A stretch of 64,000 nucleotides of DNA from Vicinamibacterales bacterium (lineage in GTDB: Bacteria > Acidobacteriota > Vicinamibacteria > Vicinamibacterales > UBA2999): contig JAWKHS010000017.1 of assembly GCA_041394705.1 (NCBI GenBank), positions 62,001 to 126,000 of the forward strand, given 5' to 3'. The translations under genes and the position numbers were made by a program. Shown piece after piece: positions 18,035 to 27,382 of this stretch (its first letter is position 1; each line of letters opens with the position of its first letter). The notes under the pieces are model-generated. The model was given only the letters and a program-made list of their open reading frames with translations, was not told the DNA's origin and did no database searches.

Positions 18035-18153
18035 GCAAGCCAGCGCCAGCGGCTCGCCGCTTCGGTGGTATTCTCGGACGCCCGCGTGCCCCGCGGCGCG
18101 CGTTCGCAGGCACGCGGGATGCGGTGGCGGCGGCGCGGCCCAAGTCGAGCCGG

Positions 18154-21100
18154 ATGGACTCCACGCCCCTCGCCATCGATCGCTACCGCGACCTCCTCGG
18201 CCCGATTCTCGGCGCCCAGGATCTCTTCCAGCTGCGCGGTGCGACCGTCGTCGACCTGAGCGCCGACCACGACAGCCCGTACACCCTGGCGTTCCTCCTG
18301 CTGGGCCTCGGCGCCGAGCGTGCCTACGTCGTCAGCGAACACCCGATACCGGATCCGGCCCGCGCCGTGCGCGACCTCGCCACGGCCGCCGCGTGGCTCG
18401 TCTCGGAGGCGGCGCGCCTGCTCGACAGGCCGGGTCTGTCCCCGCGGACACTCGCCGAGCGTCTCGACGGGTTCGACCTCGACCTGCTCGCCAGAGGTGA
18501 CGAGCGGGGGCTGGCGCCCGCGCGTCTGGTCCACCTCGTGTCCGAAGCCGGGGAATGGCCACTTCCGGACGGGGCCGCGGACCTGGTCGTCTCCTTTTCG
18601 CTCCTGGAGCACGTGGATCCGGACGTCGCACTCCCGGCGCTCCTGAGGGCGACCGCGCCCGGCGGCGTGGGGATTCACCTGGTCGACCTCGTGGACCATC
18701 GTGTCTACGCGGGAACCGTCTCCTCGCCGGATGCGTTCCTGGCGGAGCCGGAAGGCGAGGCCCTCGTGCACGGCGCCAACCGCCTGCGCGTCTCGCAGTG
18801 GGTGGGCGCGTTCAGGCGGCAGGGGTTCCAGGTGGACCGCGTGGAGAAGTGGTCGAACCACGCCGCGCCCGATGCCTCGGAGACCGCTGCGTTCTGCGAG
18901 CCGTTCCGCTCCATGGCGGCCGACGAGCTCGCGATCACGGGAGCCCGGCTGTTCGTGCACCGGGCCGGAGCGCCGGCGGCGAGCGGCATGCACCGGCCGG
19001 CGCCGGCGGTCCGCCAGCGTGCGATCCCAGGCGGCGCCGGGGCCTCCGGACTCGACGGCGTGGAGCCAGACGCCGCGCGCGAGGCGTACGCCGGCTGGCT
19101 TGCGACCGCGAAGGGGCAGCGCGCGACCGACTTCGTCGCGCTCGAGGATGCCACGGTGGTGGACGGCGAGCCGCTCGTGCAGGTCGTGGCCTTCTACCTG
19201 CCGCAGTTCCATCCGATCCCCGAGAACGATGCGTGGTGGGGGCGGGGCTTCACCGAGTGGACGAACGTGTCGAAGGCCTCGCCGCAGTTCGTCGGGCACG
19301 ATCAGCCCCGGCTGCCCGGCGAGCTCGGTTTCTACGATCTGCGGGTGCCGGACGTCCAGCGGCGCCAGGTGGCGCTGGCCCGGCAGTTCGGGGTGTCGGC
19401 GTTCTGCTTCTACTACTACTGGTTCGGTGGACGTCGCGTGCTCGAGCGTCCGCTGGAGCAGTTCATGGCCGACGACGCGATCGACTTCCCGTTCTGCGTG
19501 TGCTGGGCCAACGAGCACTGGACCCGCCGGTGGGACGGCCACGAGGACGAGGTGCTGCTCGAACAGGCGCACTCGCCGGAACGCGACGCCGCGTTCATCG
19601 TCGACGTCGAGCCCGCGCTGGCGCACCCGCGCTATCTTCGGATCGACGGCCGGCCCGTGCTCCTCGTCTATCGCGCAGGGCTGTTGAAGGAGCCGGCGGC
19701 CACCGTCGCCCGCTGGCGAGAGCACCGGCGCCGCGCCGGCCTGCCGGACCTGTTCCTCGTGGCCACCGACAGCTTCGAGACGCTCGACCCGACCACCGTG
19801 GGGTTCGATGCCGCCGTGGAGTTCCCCCCGAACTCAGGCGGGCGGCCGTTGCCGCTGCCCATCACCGGCACGCGCACCCTGGTGAACCTCGACTACGCGG
19901 GCACCGTGTACCGGTATCGCGACATGTGGCGCTGGCGCCTCGACCGGCCGGCGCCCCCCTACACGCTGTTCCGATCCGCGTGCGCGGGGTTCGACAACGA
20001 GGCCCGCCGCCCGGGCGCGGGTGCGACGTACTTCGGCGCGACGGCCGCCGCGTATGGACGATGGCTGATGGCCGCGTGCCGCACCACGCTGGCCGAACCG
20101 CGGCGCGACCGGCGGCTGGTGTTCGTCAATGCCTGGAACGAGTGGGCGGAGGCGGCCTATCTCGAGCCCGATCGCCGGCACGGCTACGCGCACCTCGCGC
20201 GCACGGCCGCCGCCGTGAACGCGCTTCGCGCCGACTGGACGCTGCTGGTCGTGTCGCACGACGCGTGCCGCGGGGGCGCGCAGCTCGTCCTCCTCGAACA
20301 GCTGGCCTGGCTGCGCCGGCACACGGCGATCCGGTGTGCCGTCCTGTGCCTCACCGGTGGGGAGTGGCTGCCGCGCTTCGAGGCCCTTGCGGACACGATG
20401 CTGCTCACGGACCTGGAGGCGGCGGCCGCGGCGACCGGGGAGGACGACCTCACGGGCGCGCTGCTCGATCTCTGCGGCGAAACTCCCGCGCTGGTGCTGG
20501 CGAACTCGGTGGCGTCCGGCCGCGCCCTGCGGGCCGTCGCTGCCCTGGGCGCGCCCATCGTCACCCAGGTGCACGAGCTCGCGTCGAGCATCGCCCGTTA
20601 TGCGTCCGAGTGGATGCCGGACGTGCTCGCCTCGAGCGCGCACTTCATCGCCTGCGCCGAGCCGGTCCGCCAGGCGCTGGTCGCGGCACACGGCGTGGCG
20701 CCAGCCTCCGTCACGACGGTACCGGCGTCGATCGTGCCACGCCCGGAGCTTGCGCCGCTGGCTGCCGGGGACCGCGGTGCCGCGCGCGCGGCGCTCGGGT
20801 TGCCCGACACCCGCTTCCTCGTGGCCGGGAGCGGCATCGGCATGCCGTTCCGGAAGGGGGCCGATCTTTTCCTCCAGGTGGCGCGCGAGATCGTCGCGCG
20901 CGGCCGCCACAAGGATGTCTCGCTGGTGTGGGCGGGCGGCTTCCCGGACGACGAGCGGGATCCCGACCTCGGCCGATGGGGCGACGTGCTCGCCGCCGCC
21001 GAGGCCGAGGGACTCCCGGTGACGTTCACGGGCGTACGGGAGGACGTGGCCCCGTACCTCCGGGCCGCCGACGTCCTGCTCCTGCCGTCGCGGGAGGATC

Positions 21101-22305
21101 CGTTTCCGCTGGTGGTGCTCGAAGCCGGACTCTGCGGCGTGCCGGTCGTGTGCTTCGCCGGCGCCGGCGGGATGCCGGACGTGGTGGGCGCCGGGGCCGG
21201 GGTGGTGGTGCCGCACGCCGACGTCGAGGCGATGACCACGGCGGCCCTGGCGCTGCTGGACGACGCCGAGCGCCGGCGGGCGCTCGGCGAAGCGGCGCGA
21301 GCCCTGGTCACGGCCCGCTACACGGTGGACGCCACCGCGCCAGCCCTGCTCGCGGCCTGCCGCCGCGTGGCCGGCCGGGCGCCCACGGTGTCCGTCATCG
21401 TGCCGAACTACAACCACGCGCGCTACCTGCCGCAGCGCCTGGACACCATCGTCGGCCAGTCGTTCCGCGACGTCGAGATCCTGGTGCTCGACGACGCTTC
21501 CACCGACGACAGCCTGGCAGTGCTGGCCCCCTATCGGGCGCGGGCCGACCTGCGCGTGCTGGAGAACGCGACCAACTCGGGGTCGACCTTCGTGCAGTGG
21601 CTGCGCGGGCTCGACGAGGCCCGGGGCGACTTCATCTGGATCGCGGAGTCGGACGACGGCAGCGCCCCCGACTTCCTCGAGACGATGGTGAGGCTGCTGC
21701 GCGATCCGCAGGTCCGCGTGGCCTATGCCAACTCCCATGTCTGGGACGAGCGGAGCGAAGTGGTGGGCGACTACACGAGCACGCCGTATCTCCGCGACCT
21801 CTCGTCCTCGAAATGGCTGTCGCCCTACTGCGTGCCCGCGGGCCAGGAGGTGCGCGACGGCTTCGGCGTGAAGAACACCATCCTCAGCGCCAGCGCCGTC
21901 GTCTTCAGGCGGTTCGACCTCGATCCGTCGACGCGCGCGGCATTGCCGGGGATGCGGATTGCCGGGGACTGGCGCTTCTTCGCCGAGGCGATGCGCGGGG
22001 GCGACGTGGCGTACTCGCCGCGAAAGCTCAACTACCACCGGCGCCACGGCGAGAGCGTCGTCGGCCGGCTGCTGGCCGAGCGGCGCGTCGAGGAGTTCTT
22101 CCGGGAGATCGCCAGCGTGCAGCGGTGGATCGTCGAGCAGTACGGGCTCGACGAAGTGTTCGCGGCCAGGTGGGACGCCTGCCTGCGCGAGCAGTGGGAG
22201 ACGCTGGCGCCCGGCCGGCCGTTCGCTGAACTGGCGCAGGTCTACCCCGTGGACGAGATGCGGGCGCGGATTGCCGCCGCGGTCGGGCGGCCCGAGCCCG
22301 CCTGA
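18154..22305 (+). CDS. Four-module protein: methyltransferase-like, WbsX, GT4 and GT2
   Basis: A 1383-residue protein. Residues about 1-260 look like a class I methyltransferase (DGAADLVVSFSLLEHVDPD), though the glycine-rich SAM loop is poorly conserved. About 345-680 is a WbsX-type domain (VVAFYLPQFHPIPENDAWWG, CWANEHWTRRWDG, NAWNEWAEAAYLEPD), related to GH99 and common in O-antigen and rhamnan loci. About 694-1070 is a GT4 domain (LLLPSREDPFPLVVLEAGL). About 1077-1330 is a GT2 domain (VSVIVPNYNHARYLP, AESDDGS). The ATG at 18154 is preferred over GTG 18124. It may build and modify a multi-sugar unit on one chain. Confidence 0.87.
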   Translation: MDSTPLAIDRYRDLLGPILGAQDLFQLRGATVVDLSADHDSPYTLAFLLLGLGAERAYVVSEHPIPDPARAVRDLATAAAWLVSEAARLLDRPGLSPRTLAERLDGFDLDLLARGDERGLAPARLVHLVSEAGEWPLPDGAADLVVSFSLLEHVDPDVALPALLRATAPGGVGIHLVDLVDHRVYAGTVSSPDAFLAEPEGEALVHGANRLRVSQWVGAFRRQGFQVDRVEKWSNHAAPDASETAAFCEPFRSMAADELAITGARLFVHRAGAPAASGMHRPAPAVRQRAIPGGAGASGLDGVEPDAAREAYAGWLATAKGQRATDFVALEDATVVDGEPLVQVVAFYLPQFHPIPENDAWWGRGFTEWTNVSKASPQFVGHDQPRLPGELGFYDLRVPDVQRRQVALARQFGVSAFCFYYYWFGGRRVLERPLEQFMADDAIDFPFCVCWANEHWTRRWDGHEDEVLLEQAHSPERDAAFIVDVEPALAHPRYLRIDGRPVLLVYRAGLLKEPAATVARWREHRRRAGLPDLFLVATDSFETLDPTTVGFDAAVEFPPNSGGRPLPLPITGTRTLVNLDYAGTVYRYRDMWRWRLDRPAPPYTLFRSACAGFDNEARRPGAGATYFGATAAAYGRWLMAACRTTLAEPRRDRRLVFVNAWNEWAEAAYLEPDRRHGYAHLARTAAAVNALRADWTLLVVSHDACRGGAQLVLLEQLAWLRRHTAIRCAVLCLTGGEWLPRFEALADTMLLTDLEAAAAATGEDDLTGALLDLCGETPALVLANSVASGRALRAVAALGAPIVTQVHELASSIARYASEWMPDVLASSAHFIACAEPVRQALVAAHGVAPASVTTVPASIVPRPELAPLAAGDRGAARAALGLPDTRFLVAGSGIGMPFRKGADLFLQVAREIVARGRHKDVSLVWAGGFPDDERDPDLGRWGDVLAAAEAEGLPVTFTGVREDVAPYLRAADVLLLPSREDPFPLVVLEAGLCGVPVVCFAGAGGMPDVVGAGAGVVVPHADVEAMTTAALALLDDAERRRALGEAARALVTARYTVDATAPALLAACRRVAGRAPTVSVIVPNYNHARYLPQRLDTIVGQSFRDVEILVLDDASTDDSLAVLAPYRARADLRVLENATNSGSTFVQWLRGLDEARGDFIWIAESDDGSAPDFLETMVRLLRDPQVRVAYANSHVWDERSEVVGDYTSTPYLRDLSSSKWLSPYCVPAGQEVRDGFGVKNTILSASAVVFRRFDLDPSTRAALPGMRIAGDWRFFAEAMRGGDVAYSPRKLNYHRRHGESVVGRLLAERRVEEFFREIASVQRWIVEQYGLDEVFAARWDACLREQWETLAPGRPFAELAQVYPVDEMRARIAAAVGRPEPA

Positions 22306-22326
22306 CGGTGCGCGCCCGACGGGCGC

Positions 22327-22770
22327 CTACGGCGTGACCGTGAAGGTGAGCGCGTTGCTCTTCTTGCCGTCGATCATCACCGCGACGACGTAGTCACCGG
22401 GCTTGGTCCGGGGCACGGCCCCGGCGCACGGCGTCGTCGTGTCCGGCGGGCACAGGTCCAGACCGTCGGGCACGGTGAACGTGATCGTGGCGCCGTCGGT
22501 CGAGTCGAGCTGGCGGATGTAGCCCTGGCCGAACGTGGCGGTGTTGTTGCGGCGCTCGAAACCGGCGCCCGTAATCGTCACCGTGGTGCCGACCGGGCCC
22601 GACGTCGGCGTCATCGTGGCGACGGACGGTGAGGCCGACGAGGACACTTGAGGAGCGGGCTGATCGGCGCCCGTCGCGCTCAGGTCCATCGGGGACGACC
22701 CACACGCGACCAGCGACGCGCTCAGCCACAACAGCGGCGCGACGCCTCGCAGCAGCACTCGAACGGTCAT
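22327..22770 (-). CDS. IPT/TIG-domain lipoprotein
   Basis: A 147-residue lipoprotein. The signal sequence ends in the lipobox LVAC (LLWLSASLVACGSS), and a single IPT/TIG immunoglobulin-like domain with 'TPTSGPVGTTVTITGAGF' follows, spanning most of the mature protein. Such domains mediate surface binding or protein contacts. The SD GGAGGTGGTC directly precedes ATG 22770. It is probably anchored in the outer membrane; the partner is unknown. Confidence 0.8.
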   Translation of the reverse strand: MTVRVLLRGVAPLLWLSASLVACGSSPMDLSATGADQPAPQVSSSASPSVATMTPTSGPVGTTVTITGAGFERRNNTATFGQGYIRQLDSTDGATITFTVPDGLDLCPPDTTTPCAGAVPRTKPGDYVVAVMIDGKKSNALTFTVTP

Positions 22771-22900
22771 GACCACCTCCGGGCGGGCAGGCTGACGCAT
22801 CGACTCCACACTAGCGCAGCCGTCCGGGGCTGGCAAACCCGGCGCACCCGTCCGTCGGACGGCGGGGGAGGCCGCCGGCGGATGCCGCTCGGGTCAGGGC

Positions 22901-23464
22901 TCAGGGGCGCGGTCGCTGCACCGGTGCCGCCGTCACGACGAGCCCGGCAGGGCTGTCCGGAACCGGTGTCCCGGGGCCTGCAGGCGGCTCTGGCGTGGGC
23001 GGCTCCAACTGGCGGGGCACGGGCGCGGCCCCGATCGTCTCGTTCCCCGTCCTGGCGACCGGCGAGGCGACGACCGTCTCGCCGCTGGACCGGGTCACCG
23101 GGGCAGCGCCGATCGTCTCACCCGTGGGCCGGGGCACTGGCGCCGCGTCGGGCGCGCCGGTCACGGGGCGGGGCAGCGGCCCCGCGACCGCGTTCTCGCC
23201 GCCCGGCCGGCGCACCGGCATCACGGGCACCGAGAGTTCCTCGCCGGGCGTGGGCACGGGCGACGGTGACAGGCTGACGCGGTCCTTGACGACGGGCATG
23301 GCCGGCGCCGACCAGCCTCCGCGGTGGTACACCCCGGTCTCGCTGGCCCGGCTCGAACCCCCCGGCGTACGGGTCACGTCGCCGCGGCGGCCCGGCGCGA
23401 GGCGCTCCAGCGCCATGTCGCGAATGTCCCAGCCCTGGTGTCGTCCGGTCGAGTTGATGGTCAT
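22901..23464 (-). CDS. Proline-rich repeat protein, function unknown
   Basis: A 187-residue low-complexity protein with no signal peptide. The first 40 residues look ordered (TGRHQGWDIRDMALERL). The rest is made of imperfect repeats of about 15 residues around 'GETxxAxPVxR', for example TGETIGAAPVTR, SGETVVASPVAR and GNETIGAAPVPR, ending in a Pro-rich tail. ATG 23464 is the best start, after CCGGGGGAC. The repeats could reflect a binding scaffold. The frame could also be fortuitous in such GC-rich DNA, hence the modest confidence. Confidence 0.5.
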   Translation of the reverse strand: MTINSTGRHQGWDIRDMALERLAPGRRGDVTRTPGGSSRASETGVYHRGGWSAPAMPVVKDRVSLSPSPVPTPGEELSVPVMPVRRPGGENAVAGPLPRPVTGAPDAAPVPRPTGETIGAAPVTRSSGETVVASPVARTGNETIGAAPVPRQLEPPTPEPPAGPGTPVPDSPAGLVVTAAPVQRPRP

Positions 23465-23660
23465 GACAGTCCCCCGGGGCGAGCGTCCAACATCCGTTCC
23501 AATCGGCGACCCGGGGCCAGACCATGACCGGACCGCGAACCGCCGGGCACGCACTGCCCGGCATTGCTTCCGGCTGCGCGGCCGGGCGCCTGGTGCGCGG
23601 CGCGCGCCGGTGTCGCGCCGCCGACGACCGGCGCCGCCCGGCCGCCACCGGCGTCCGGGT

Positions 23661-25955
23661 TCAGCGGGACAGGGTGGCCAGTTCGGCCTCGGCCCGGGCG
23701 CGGTCGGGGAAATCGGGGGCGAGTGCCAGGGCCCGGCTCAGGGTGGTCCGTGCTGCCGCCACGCGTCCCGCCCGGGCGTAGGCGACGCCGAGGTGATACT
23801 GCCACCCGGGGGCACCGGGCCGCGCGCGGACCGCACGCTCGAGAAGGGGCACGGCGGCGGCCGGCTGGTCCATCTGCACGTAGACCCATCCGAGCGCGTC
23901 GTCCAGTTCGGGGTCGTCCTTGATGACGCGCCGGGCTTCCGTGAGCACGCCGAGGGCGAGCGTGGCGCTACCGCCGCGGGCGAGCACCAGTTGCGCGAAC
24001 CGGGCCGCCGCCCTGGCCGAGTCCGGGTGTTCGGCCAGGGTGGTCTGATAGCGCCGCTGCGCCTCCTCCGCGCGGCCCAGCTGCTCCAGGATGTCCCCCA
24101 TCGCGAGCTGTGCCGGGAGCGACGACGGCCGCCGCTCCAGGACTTCCTCGAGCCAGGGACGCGCCTCGTCCGGCCGGCGCGCGTCGGCGAGCACCTGCGC
24201 CAGCAGCAGCGCGCAGTCAGTGTCCGTGGGCTTCAGCGCGAGGGCGCGCTTCAGCGTCGATTCCGCCGCGGTCCCGTCGCCTGCGGCGCGCTGGACCTGG
24301 GCCCTCAGACGGAGCGCACCGGCGTCACCCGGATGCGCGGCCACGGCGCCATCCGCGTGCCGTCGCGCCGACGCCAGGTCGCCCCGCGACAGCTCGAGAT
24401 CGGTCAGCCCGGCGAGGGCGGTCATGGACCCCGGGTCCGCGGCGAGCACGGACGCATAGGCCGCGCGCGCCGCCTCGTACCGGCCCTGCGCGGCAGCAAG
24501 GAGGGCCTGCAGCCTCAGGACGTCCGGGGCCGCGGGCGTGGCGGCCAGGTCGCGGGCGAGTTGGCTCGTGGCGCGCCGGTAGTCGCCGGTGCGGATGAAC
24601 GCCTCGACCCGAAGCAGCCGCGCCTGGCGGTCGGCGGGATTCGCCGTGGTGGCGTCGGTGGCGTGGACCAGCGCCGCTTCGTGGTGACCGGTGGCGAGCC
24701 CGAGGCGCGCCAGCGCCGGCGCCAGTTCCACCGCGCCCGGCCGCACGCGAAGGGCGGCCGTGAACTCGTCGAACGCGCCATCGAGGTCCCCGCGCGCGTC
24801 GAGCGCCCGGGCCAGCGCCAGGTGCCCGTCGTACAGGCCGGGATCGGCCGCGATGGCCCTCCGGCCGGAGTCGATGGCCGCGTCCACGTTGTGGCGCTGC
24901 AGTTCCAGGCGCGCGAGGAGCGCCAGCGCCCGTGCGTGCGTGGGATAGCGGGCGATGAGGGCGTCCAGCTGCCGGCGCGCCTCGTCGAGCTGTCCCAGCC
25001 CCAGCGTGGCCGCCGCCCGCTTCGCGGCCAGGGCGCCGCCCTCGTCCTTCGTGTCCTCCAGGCCGTCGAGCATCGCCAGGGCGCGGTCGTAGCGGTCCGT
25101 GGCCAGGTAGCGGTCGAGCAGGACCAGGCGGGCCGAACGCCCGTAGCTCCCGGTCTTCGCGGCGTTCTCCAGGTGCTTCTCGCCGGCCTCCGCCTGGCCT
25201 CGCGCCAGGAGGAAGTAGCCGGCCGTTTCATTCAGGAGGGCGTGCCCCGGGAGCTTGTCGGCCAGGCTCCGCAAGAGATCCCCGGAATCCTCGGCGCGCC
25301 GCGCGGCCCAGAGGTAGTTCACGAGGGCGATCTGCGCATCGGTGGACTCCGGGACGAGGGCGACCGCCTTCCGGAACGCCGCCTCGGCCGCGCGATCCTG
25401 CTCGGCCGCGACCCTCGGGCGGATGCGCGAGCAGGCCCGTTCGTACTCGGTGCCTTGCCCGCCCGTCGGTCCGAGCTCCATCAGCGCCGAGGCGGTGTTG
25501 ATCAGCTTCGCCGTGCCCGACGCCCACAAGATGAGCAGCGCCGGATCGTCCGGCCGATCGTCGAGGAGCCCATTGGTGAGCGCGACCGAGTCGTCGAAGC
25601 GGCCCTGCACCAGGACCAGCCGCGCGGCCAGGAGGCGCGCCTCGGCGTTGTCTGGCAGCAGGTCGGCCGCGCGCATGGCCTCACGCGCGGCGTCATCCCA
25701 GCGCGCGCTGCCCTCGAGTGCCCGCGCGAATTTGTACCGCAGGTCCCCGTCGAGGGGATCGACGTTGACGGCCCTTCCGTACGCCGCGGCGGCACTTGCG
25801 TATTGGGAGTCGGCCAAGGCGGCGTCGCCGGCCTTGACGGCGGCCGTCTTGGTGTCCGCCGGATCCGGAGCACGCCGGCAGGAAGGACCGGCCGCCAGCA
25901 GCGTCAGCAGGGCAACAGCAGTCGCCCCCCACCGGGGTCGGTGCCCGACCCGCAC
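23661..25955 (-). CDS. Exported TPR-repeat protein (PrsT-like)
   Basis: A 764-residue protein. The signal sequence WGATAVALLTLLAAGPSC could be a lipoprotein signal, although Pro at -2 is unusual for a lipobox. The rest is a string of tetratricopeptide repeats covering nearly the whole mature chain, for example 'AAYGRAVNVDPLDGDLRYKFARALEG' and 'ERAVRARPGAPGWQYHLGVAYARAG'. Similar long TPR lipoproteins accompany exopolysaccharide export systems and scaffold them. GTG 25955 is chosen because it lies eight bases after the radical SAM stop; ATG 26033 would overlap that gene by 71 bases. It is probably co-transcribed with the radical SAM gene. Confidence 0.82.
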   Translation of the reverse strand: MRVGHRPRWGATAVALLTLLAAGPSCRRAPDPADTKTAAVKAGDAALADSQYASAAAAYGRAVNVDPLDGDLRYKFARALEGSARWDDAAREAMRAADLLPDNAEARLLAARLVLVQGRFDDSVALTNGLLDDRPDDPALLILWASGTAKLINTASALMELGPTGGQGTEYERACSRIRPRVAAEQDRAAEAAFRKAVALVPESTDAQIALVNYLWAARRAEDSGDLLRSLADKLPGHALLNETAGYFLLARGQAEAGEKHLENAAKTGSYGRSARLVLLDRYLATDRYDRALAMLDGLEDTKDEGGALAAKRAAATLGLGQLDEARRQLDALIARYPTHARALALLARLELQRHNVDAAIDSGRRAIAADPGLYDGHLALARALDARGDLDGAFDEFTAALRVRPGAVELAPALARLGLATGHHEAALVHATDATTANPADRQARLLRVEAFIRTGDYRRATSQLARDLAATPAAPDVLRLQALLAAAQGRYEAARAAYASVLAADPGSMTALAGLTDLELSRGDLASARRHADGAVAAHPGDAGALRLRAQVQRAAGDGTAAESTLKRALALKPTDTDCALLLAQVLADARRPDEARPWLEEVLERRPSSLPAQLAMGDILEQLGRAEEAQRRYQTTLAEHPDSARAAARFAQLVLARGGSATLALGVLTEARRVIKDDPELDDALGWVYVQMDQPAAAVPLLERAVRARPGAPGWQYHLGVAYARAGRVAAARTTLSRALALAPDFPDRARAEAELATLSR

Positions 25956-25962
25956 GATGGCG

Positions 25963-27360
25963 TCAGGCCGACGCTGACTGGTGCCTGGCTCCAATGGCTC
26001 GCTCCGTCGTGCGAGCCACCGCCCTCCACTCATCGACGTGAGCCAGTGCTCGCAGCCTGCCCAGCATATCGCGGAGCAGGCGCGCGGCCGTGTCAGGATC
26101 GAGCATCCGGCGGATCCGCTCGACCTCGCCGGCCACCGCGTCCGGCGTATGGAAGGGCCGGACGCCCGGCCGGGGCGCCGCCAGGAGACCGTCGGTCGCC
26201 ACGTTCAGGTTGGTCATCACCGGCCGCCAGTCCGGCCCGCGCGAGGCGATCTCCGCGCGGACCAGCGAGATCAGGAAGTCGAAGTTGGCCAGGTTGCTGA
26301 AGCGGGGGTACTCGTCCAGCAGTGCGCCACGCTGGCGCTCGAAATAGTCGAGCACGTAGCGGCACTGGGCGGTGGGCAGCGTGTAGAGCGTCACGTTGTG
26401 CGGATGGATGCAGGTGTTGATGTGCAGGTAGACGCCCTTGCGCTCGGCGAAGCGGAACACCTCGGGAAGTTCGAACCAGTTCTTGCGGTGTTCGGTGACG
26501 TTCAGCATCACCGCGAGCCCTCGCCGGTCGCGCAGCGAGAGCAGGTAGTCCACGTTGTCGTAGAAGAGGTCGCTCCGCAGCCCCCCGCGGACTTCGGCGT
26601 GCAGCTCGGGGTGCACGGCATCCATCGACACCGCGATGGTCTTGAAGTTGAGCGTCTCGAGGTACTGCTTGGCGCGTGGATGGAGCGAGACGGCGTTGGT
26701 GTTGACGTAAATCGTGCAGCGCGCGCCCACCTTGGCGAGGATCTCGAAGATGCGGACGTGCTCCTTCACCAGGAACGGCTCGCCCCCGTAGAACTCGATG
26801 TGCTCCACGTGGGGAAGGATCTCTTCCATCTCCTGGAAGAACCGCTCCCCGTATGCCGACGGCATGAGCGGGTGGCGATCCCGCTCGCGCCGGATCCGCG
26901 ACGAGGTGAGGCCGTCGCACATCACGCACGCGAGGTTGCACGTGCTGTTCAGCCTGAAGATGAGGCGTTTGGGGTACGCCGGCGTGGGGTCGTCGTTCGC
27001 GCTGCCGTCGAACTGCTCGGTGGCGAAGACGTGCGAGCCCGGGCCGGCCGCGCACTGCCGCACGCAGTGCTTGCAGTTGTGTTCGTCGAGCACGTACGCG
27101 CGCATCTCCTCGCGGTACCGCTGGTAGACGGCGCCCCGCCACACGTCGATGACGGAGGTGGCCGGTCCCATCTGCGCCACCTCCGAGTGCGAGTGGTTGC
27201 AGAGCCGGATCGCGCCCGTGGCGTCGAAGTCCATGCTGAGGAAGGGCGCGTAGCAGACCGACCGCAGCCGCCGCCTCCGGATGGCCGGCCGGCTGCGATC
27301 GTAATCGTCGATCGTGCGGTCGAGCGTGGCGCCGGACCGGAGTCTGATGAGGGTGCTCAT
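25963..27360 (-). CDS. Radical SAM enzyme with N-terminal SPASM-like cysteine region
   Basis: A 465-residue protein. The radical SAM core has the CX3CX2C motif CNLACVMC (about residue 145-152) for the SAM-bound 4Fe-4S cluster and 'EFYGGEPFL' as the GGE motif. Before it, residues about 35-115 contain CYAPF, RLCNHS and NCKHCVRQC, a spacing like the SPASM auxiliary cluster domain. SPASM normally lies after the core, so the order here looks permuted. The substrate could be a peptide or a sugar; the glycan locus favours neither strongly. ATG 27360 is chosen over 27402. It overlaps none of its neighbours and precedes the TPR gene. Confidence 0.82.
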   Translation of the reverse strand: MSTLIRLRSGATLDRTIDDYDRSRPAIRRRRLRSVCYAPFLSMDFDATGAIRLCNHSHSEVAQMGPATSVIDVWRGAVYQRYREEMRAYVLDEHNCKHCVRQCAAGPGSHVFATEQFDGSANDDPTPAYPKRLIFRLNSTCNLACVMCDGLTSSRIRRERDRHPLMPSAYGERFFQEMEEILPHVEHIEFYGGEPFLVKEHVRIFEILAKVGARCTIYVNTNAVSLHPRAKQYLETLNFKTIAVSMDAVHPELHAEVRGGLRSDLFYDNVDYLLSLRDRRGLAVMLNVTEHRKNWFELPEVFRFAERKGVYLHINTCIHPHNVTLYTLPTAQCRYVLDYFERQRGALLDEYPRFSNLANFDFLISLVRAEIASRGPDWRPVMTNLNVATDGLLAAPRPGVRPFHTPDAVAGEVERIRRMLDPDTAARLLRDMLGRLRALAHVDEWRAVARTTERAIGARHQSASA

Positions 27361-27382
27361 AGCCAATCGTCCCGCCGCAGGG

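Noticed and set aside
22995..26300. 1101-residue plus-strand ORF
   Set aside because: It lies opposite the TPR and repeat-protein genes, has an Arg/Gly-rich composition without domains, and is a GC-driven shadow.
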